DNA of 64,000 bases from Bradyrhizobium sp. WSM1743 (GTDB taxonomy: Bacteria > Pseudomonadota > Alphaproteobacteria > Rhizobiales > Xanthobacteraceae): positions 1-64,000 of the forward strand of contig NZ_KI421492.1 of assembly GCF_000473065.1 (NCBI RefSeq). Direction: 5' to 3'. Made by a program: the position numbers and the translations under genes. The notes beneath the pieces are model-generated. The model was not told the DNA's origin and ran no database searches. It was given only the letters and a program-made list of their open reading frames with translations. Shown here in pieces: positions 61,221-64,000 of the stretch (the stretch's first letter is position 1; each line of letters starts with the position of its first letter).

Positions 61221-62039
61221 TCACCTCGGATCGAGCAGGCGCGCAAGGAACGCACGCACATCGCTCGGCGCATCGAAATGGCCATTCACGCCCATGGCAC
61301 GGCGGCCGACCGAGAAGGCGAGCCCGTCCATGTCGGGCATGATCGCGAACACCGTTTCATCGGTGACGTCGTCGCCGATGAACAACGGGCGCCGTCCACT
61401 GAACGGCTCGTGCTTCATCAATTCGCGCACGCCGCTCGCCTTGGTGAAGCCGGAATGCTTGATCTCGCAGACGAACTTGCCCGGCAGCACCTCGATCGGC
61501 GCATTGGGCAGATCGGCGCGGATCAGCGAGACGGATTCGTAAATCGCCCTCTCAGCATGCGGCGCAAGCCGATAATGCAGCGCGAGCGAATAGCCCTTGT
61601 CCTCGAGCAGGATGCCTGGGCTGAGCTTGGCGATGGCGGCCAAGCGCCGCTTCAACTCCTTGTCGAGCGGCGGCGCGTGCACATCATCCGCTTCACTGTC
61701 CACCGACAGCCGCATCTCCGCGCCGTGGCCGGCGACGGCGCGGAACACATCGGGCGCGAAGATCAGGTCGATGTCGTTGAGAGAGCGGCCGCTGACCAGC
61801 GCCAGCGCGCCCGACGTGCGCTCGGTCAGCCGGTTCAGCGTTTCCGACAGGCCCGGCGGCACCCACACCTCGCGCGGCGTCGGCATCAGGTCGAGCAGCG
61901 TGCCGTCGATGTCGAGCAGAATGGCTATTTCATCGAGGTGCGGCACCAGCGCATGCGGCACCGGCACCGTTTCGGGCGTCTCGTCATCCAGGATGGTGCG
62001 CTTCTGGTCCAACGCCATTTCCGCAAGTTCCGATTTCAT
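61221..62039 (-). CDS. otsB: trehalose-6-phosphate phosphatase
   Basis: A 272-residue HAD-IIB phosphatase that removes the phosphate from trehalose-6-phosphate. The nucleophile and acid are D43/D45 (ILLDIDGTLLDL), with LVSGRSLNDI and the metal-binding IGDDVTDETVF. It lies 4 bases after the MFS gene and about 240 bases before otsA on the same strand, so the three are probably one unit. That 240-base gap has no gene I can see. The start at 62039 (MKSELAEMAL) avoids overlap with the MFS gene. Confidence 0.94.
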   Translation of the reverse strand: MKSELAEMALDQKRTILDDETPETVPVPHALVPHLDEIAILLDIDGTLLDLMPTPREVWVPPGLSETLNRLTERTSGALALVSGRSLNDIDLIFAPDVFRAVAGHGAEMRLSVDSEADDVHAPPLDKELKRRLAAIAKLSPGILLEDKGYSLALHYRLAPHAERAIYESVSLIRADLPNAPIEVLPGKFVCEIKHSGFTKASGVRELMKHEPFSGRRPLFIGDDVTDETVFAIMPDMDGLAFSVGRRAMGVNGHFDAPSDVRAFLARLLDPR

Positions 62040-62043
62040 CAGT

Positions 62044-63531
62044 CTACTCCATAAAGGCGAGCGGGCGCGCGACGTGTTCGAGCGATTTGCGCTCCGCAGA
62101 GACGGCATAGCGCCACGCCACGATCGCAGCCGCGATCATCAGGACTGCCCCCAGCAGATAGCCGGCGAACACGCTGTTGCGTGATCCCGTATCGATCAGC
62201 GCGCCGAACAGCGCCGGCCCGATCACGCCGCCGATGCCGGTGCCGACCGCGTAGAACACCGCGATCGCCAGTGCGCGCACCTCCAAGGGAAAGTTCTCGC
62301 TGACGGTGAGATAGGCCGCGCTCGCAGCGGGCGAGGCAAAGAAGAAGATCACCATCCAGGCGATGGTCTGCCCCTGCGCGCTCAGCACGCCGATCGAGAA
62401 CAGATAGCCCGACAGCACCAGCAACAGGCCCGACATGCCATAAGTGAACACGATCATGGTGCGGCGGCCGAGCGTATCGAACAGACGGCCGAGCAGCAGG
62501 GGCCCCAGGAAATTGCCCGCGGCGAAGGGCAGCAGGTACCAGCCGACGTGATCGGCGCTGATGCCGTAGAAATCGGTCAGCACCAGCGCAAAGGTGAAGA
62601 AGATGGCGTTGTAGAAGAACGCCTGCGCGCTCATCAGCACGAGGCCGACCAGCGCACGCTGGCGATAGACGGAAAACAGCGTATGCACGACTTCGCGGAT
62701 CGGCGTGTGATCGCGCATCTTCAGCCGGACCGTTGTGAAGCGCTCGTCTCTCGCATCCTGGTCGCGTCCGATCACCGAACGCTCGATGTCGTCGACGATC
62801 GCGTGTGCCTGGTCTGGCCGCCCGTGGATCATCAACCAGCGCGGACTTTCCGGGATCCACATCCGCATCAGGAGCACGACGAGACCGATGGAAGCGCCGA
62901 TGAGATAAGCGAGGCGCCAGCCGAGATCGGGGCCGGTTACGGCGGGGTCGAGCAGCACGATCGCCGCCACCGCGCCCATCGCAGCACCGATCCAGAAGCT
63001 GCCGTTGATGACGAGATCGGTCCAGCCGCGATAGCGTGCCGGCACCAGCTCCTGGATGGTCGAATTGATCGCGGTGTACTCGCCGCCGATACCGGCGCCG
63101 GTGAGGAAGCGGAATAGCGCGTAGCTTGCGACATCCCACGACAGCGCGGTCGCGGCCGTTGCCGAGAGATAGAGCGCAAGCGTGATGAAGAACAGCTTCT
63201 TGCGGCCGATGCGATCGGTGAGCCAGCCGAAGCCGAGTGCACCGAGCACTGCGCCCGCGAGATAGGCGGAGTTGGCGATGCCGAGATCAAGATTGGAGAA
63301 ATGCAGCGACGGGCTCTGCTTCAGCGCGCCGGAGAGCGCACCCGCCAGGGTCACCTCGAGGCCGTCGAGAATCCAGGTGATGCCGAGCGCGAGCACGACG
63401 CGGGTGTGAAAGCCGCTCCACGGCAGCGCGTCGAGCCGCGAGGGAATGCTGGTCTCGACGATACGCTCGGTGGCGGTCGCCGCCGGGACTACGGGTGCAT
63501 AGTTCAGCGCTGGGTTTTGATGCAATTCCAT
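62044..63531 (-). CDS. MFS transporter (sugar porter/MFS_1 type)
   Basis: A 495-residue twelve-helix transporter. The A-motif loop GWLTDRIGRKKLFF and the GAGIGGEYTAINSTIQELVPARYRG block (read in parts) mark the metabolite:H+ symporter / SV2-like branch; PESPRWLM follows helix 6. There is a long central loop (PDQAHAIVDDIERSV to REVVHTL). The substrate is unknown. It lies 4 bases upstream of otsB, so a link to sugar or osmolyte traffic is possible. The start at 63531 fits. Confidence 0.86.
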   Translation of the reverse strand: MELHQNPALNYAPVVPAATATERIVETSIPSRLDALPWSGFHTRVVLALGITWILDGLEVTLAGALSGALKQSPSLHFSNLDLGIANSAYLAGAVLGALGFGWLTDRIGRKKLFFITLALYLSATAATALSWDVASYALFRFLTGAGIGGEYTAINSTIQELVPARYRGWTDLVINGSFWIGAAMGAVAAIVLLDPAVTGPDLGWRLAYLIGASIGLVVLLMRMWIPESPRWLMIHGRPDQAHAIVDDIERSVIGRDQDARDERFTTVRLKMRDHTPIREVVHTLFSVYRQRALVGLVLMSAQAFFYNAIFFTFALVLTDFYGISADHVGWYLLPFAAGNFLGPLLLGRLFDTLGRRTMIVFTYGMSGLLLVLSGYLFSIGVLSAQGQTIAWMVIFFFASPAASAAYLTVSENFPLEVRALAIAVFYAVGTGIGGVIGPALFGALIDTGSRNSVFAGYLLGAVLMIAAAIVAWRYAVSAERKSLEHVARPLAFME

Positions 63532-63712
63532 CGGGTTGTTGCGTCTGATCAATGGAAGCGGCCCCGCTTCACAGGACGTGGACGGGGTCGGTCCGATCAT
63601 GGGGTGCGGCATTCTGCCTGCCACCAGCGACAACGTTTGCGATGAGGCCCGGTTCCCACGGGAACAGCCTCCAAGAACACCCGTTTCCGATTGAGCACCA
63701 AGGAGTTGACGC

Positions 63713-64000
63713 ATGGCTCAGGTCAGAAAGACGACACATTCACGGAAGACAGGCGCACGGAAGACAGGCGCGCGCCACACCGCGCGTCGCAAGGCGAGCA
63801 CGACGCGCAAGAAGTCAAGCCGCCGTGCAACACCGAAGCGCTGGTCGCAACGGGTGACGCGGGAGAGCGACGCGCTCGATCTCAAGCGCGGCGTGTTCAA
63901 GCTTAAGGATCCCAAGAAGATCGCGGCCTCGCTGAAGCGCTCGGCCGAGCACAGCTCCCGCCGCAAGACGGGCGCCTACCGCTCCGCGCTGTCGATGCTG
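63713..64000 (+). CDS. DUF3175 protein, Lys/Arg-rich N-terminus (runs off the right edge)
   Basis: The first 96 codons of a basic protein: MAQVRKTTHSRKTGARKTGA is followed by more Lys/Arg/Ser/Thr repeats, then KRWSQRVTRESDALDLKRGV and FKLKDPKKIAASLKRSAEHS, the DUF3175 domain. The function is unknown; the tail suggests nucleic acid binding. AAGGAG lies seven bases before the ATG. It is divergent from the MFS gene. Confidence 0.85.
   Translation, partial: MAQVRKTTHSRKTGARKTGARHTARRKASTTRKKSSRRATPKRWSQRVTRESDALDLKRGVFKLKDPKKIAASLKRSAEHSSRRKTGAYRSALSML

Overview
The window is a piece of a high-G+C alphaproteobacterial chromosome, most likely Bradyrhizobium or a close Rhizobiales relative. The evidence is the gene order (lysC-ptsP-prfA-prmC-DUF4167; comF-grxC-nitrilase-DUF1178; phaR beside phaA/phbB; acdR/acdS), the intergenic palindromes of the rhizobial type, and the protein sequences as I recognise them. 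No search was run, so the genus is an inference.

Layout. 1-0.2 kb: 5' end of an IS110-type transposase running off the left edge. 0.4-20.7 kb: housekeeping genes. These are comF/grxC/nitrilase/DUF1178, a DMT exporter, a PH-domain membrane protein with ubiG, the lysC-ptsP-prfA-prmC-DUF4167 run, a methyltransferase divergent from gloB and a DUF985 cupin, a second DMT exporter, the PHB genes phbB and phaA with the regulator phaR, a methyltransferase and a class IV aminotransferase. 20.8-35.0 kb: mixed chromosomal genes. These are an esterase, a small exported protein, a CMD-family protein, an AT-richer orphan gene, ACC deaminase acdS with its divergent Lrp regulator, recQ, a polysaccharide deacetylase, a metA-like/metY-like methionine pair, an amidase with a histone-H1-like tail, an MFS exporter and a LysR regulator.

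35.1-58.7 kb: the most interesting part, a 23.5-kb catabolic block that looks like a genomic island. Its right edge is the 3' end of a tRNA-Ser(GGA) gene. Its left edge carries an exact 14-base copy of that same 3' end, in the same orientation. The dispersed palindromes seen throughout the rest of the window are absent between the two copies, and no integrase is visible. The block encodes a dipeptide/oligopeptide-type ABC importer (binding protein, two permeases, fused double ATPase), three FAD amine/amino-acid oxidases, two aldehyde dehydrogenases, a class III aminotransferase, a D-serine-dehydratase-like PLP enzyme, a threonine synthase with what looks like a stub of homoserine kinase, a HAD hydrolase, a GhrA-like 2-hydroxyacid reductase, a small cupin, two related acetyltransferases and an Lrp-type regulator. 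Together they suggest uptake of an amino-acid-like or peptide-like compound, oxidative deamination or transamination to an aldehyde, and oxidation to an acid. The substrate cannot be read from the sequence.

58.6-64.0 kb: the backbone resumes with tRNA-Ser, a small secreted protein, a repeat cluster, otsA/otsB (trehalose synthesis) with an MFS transporter, and the start of a basic DUF3175 protein.
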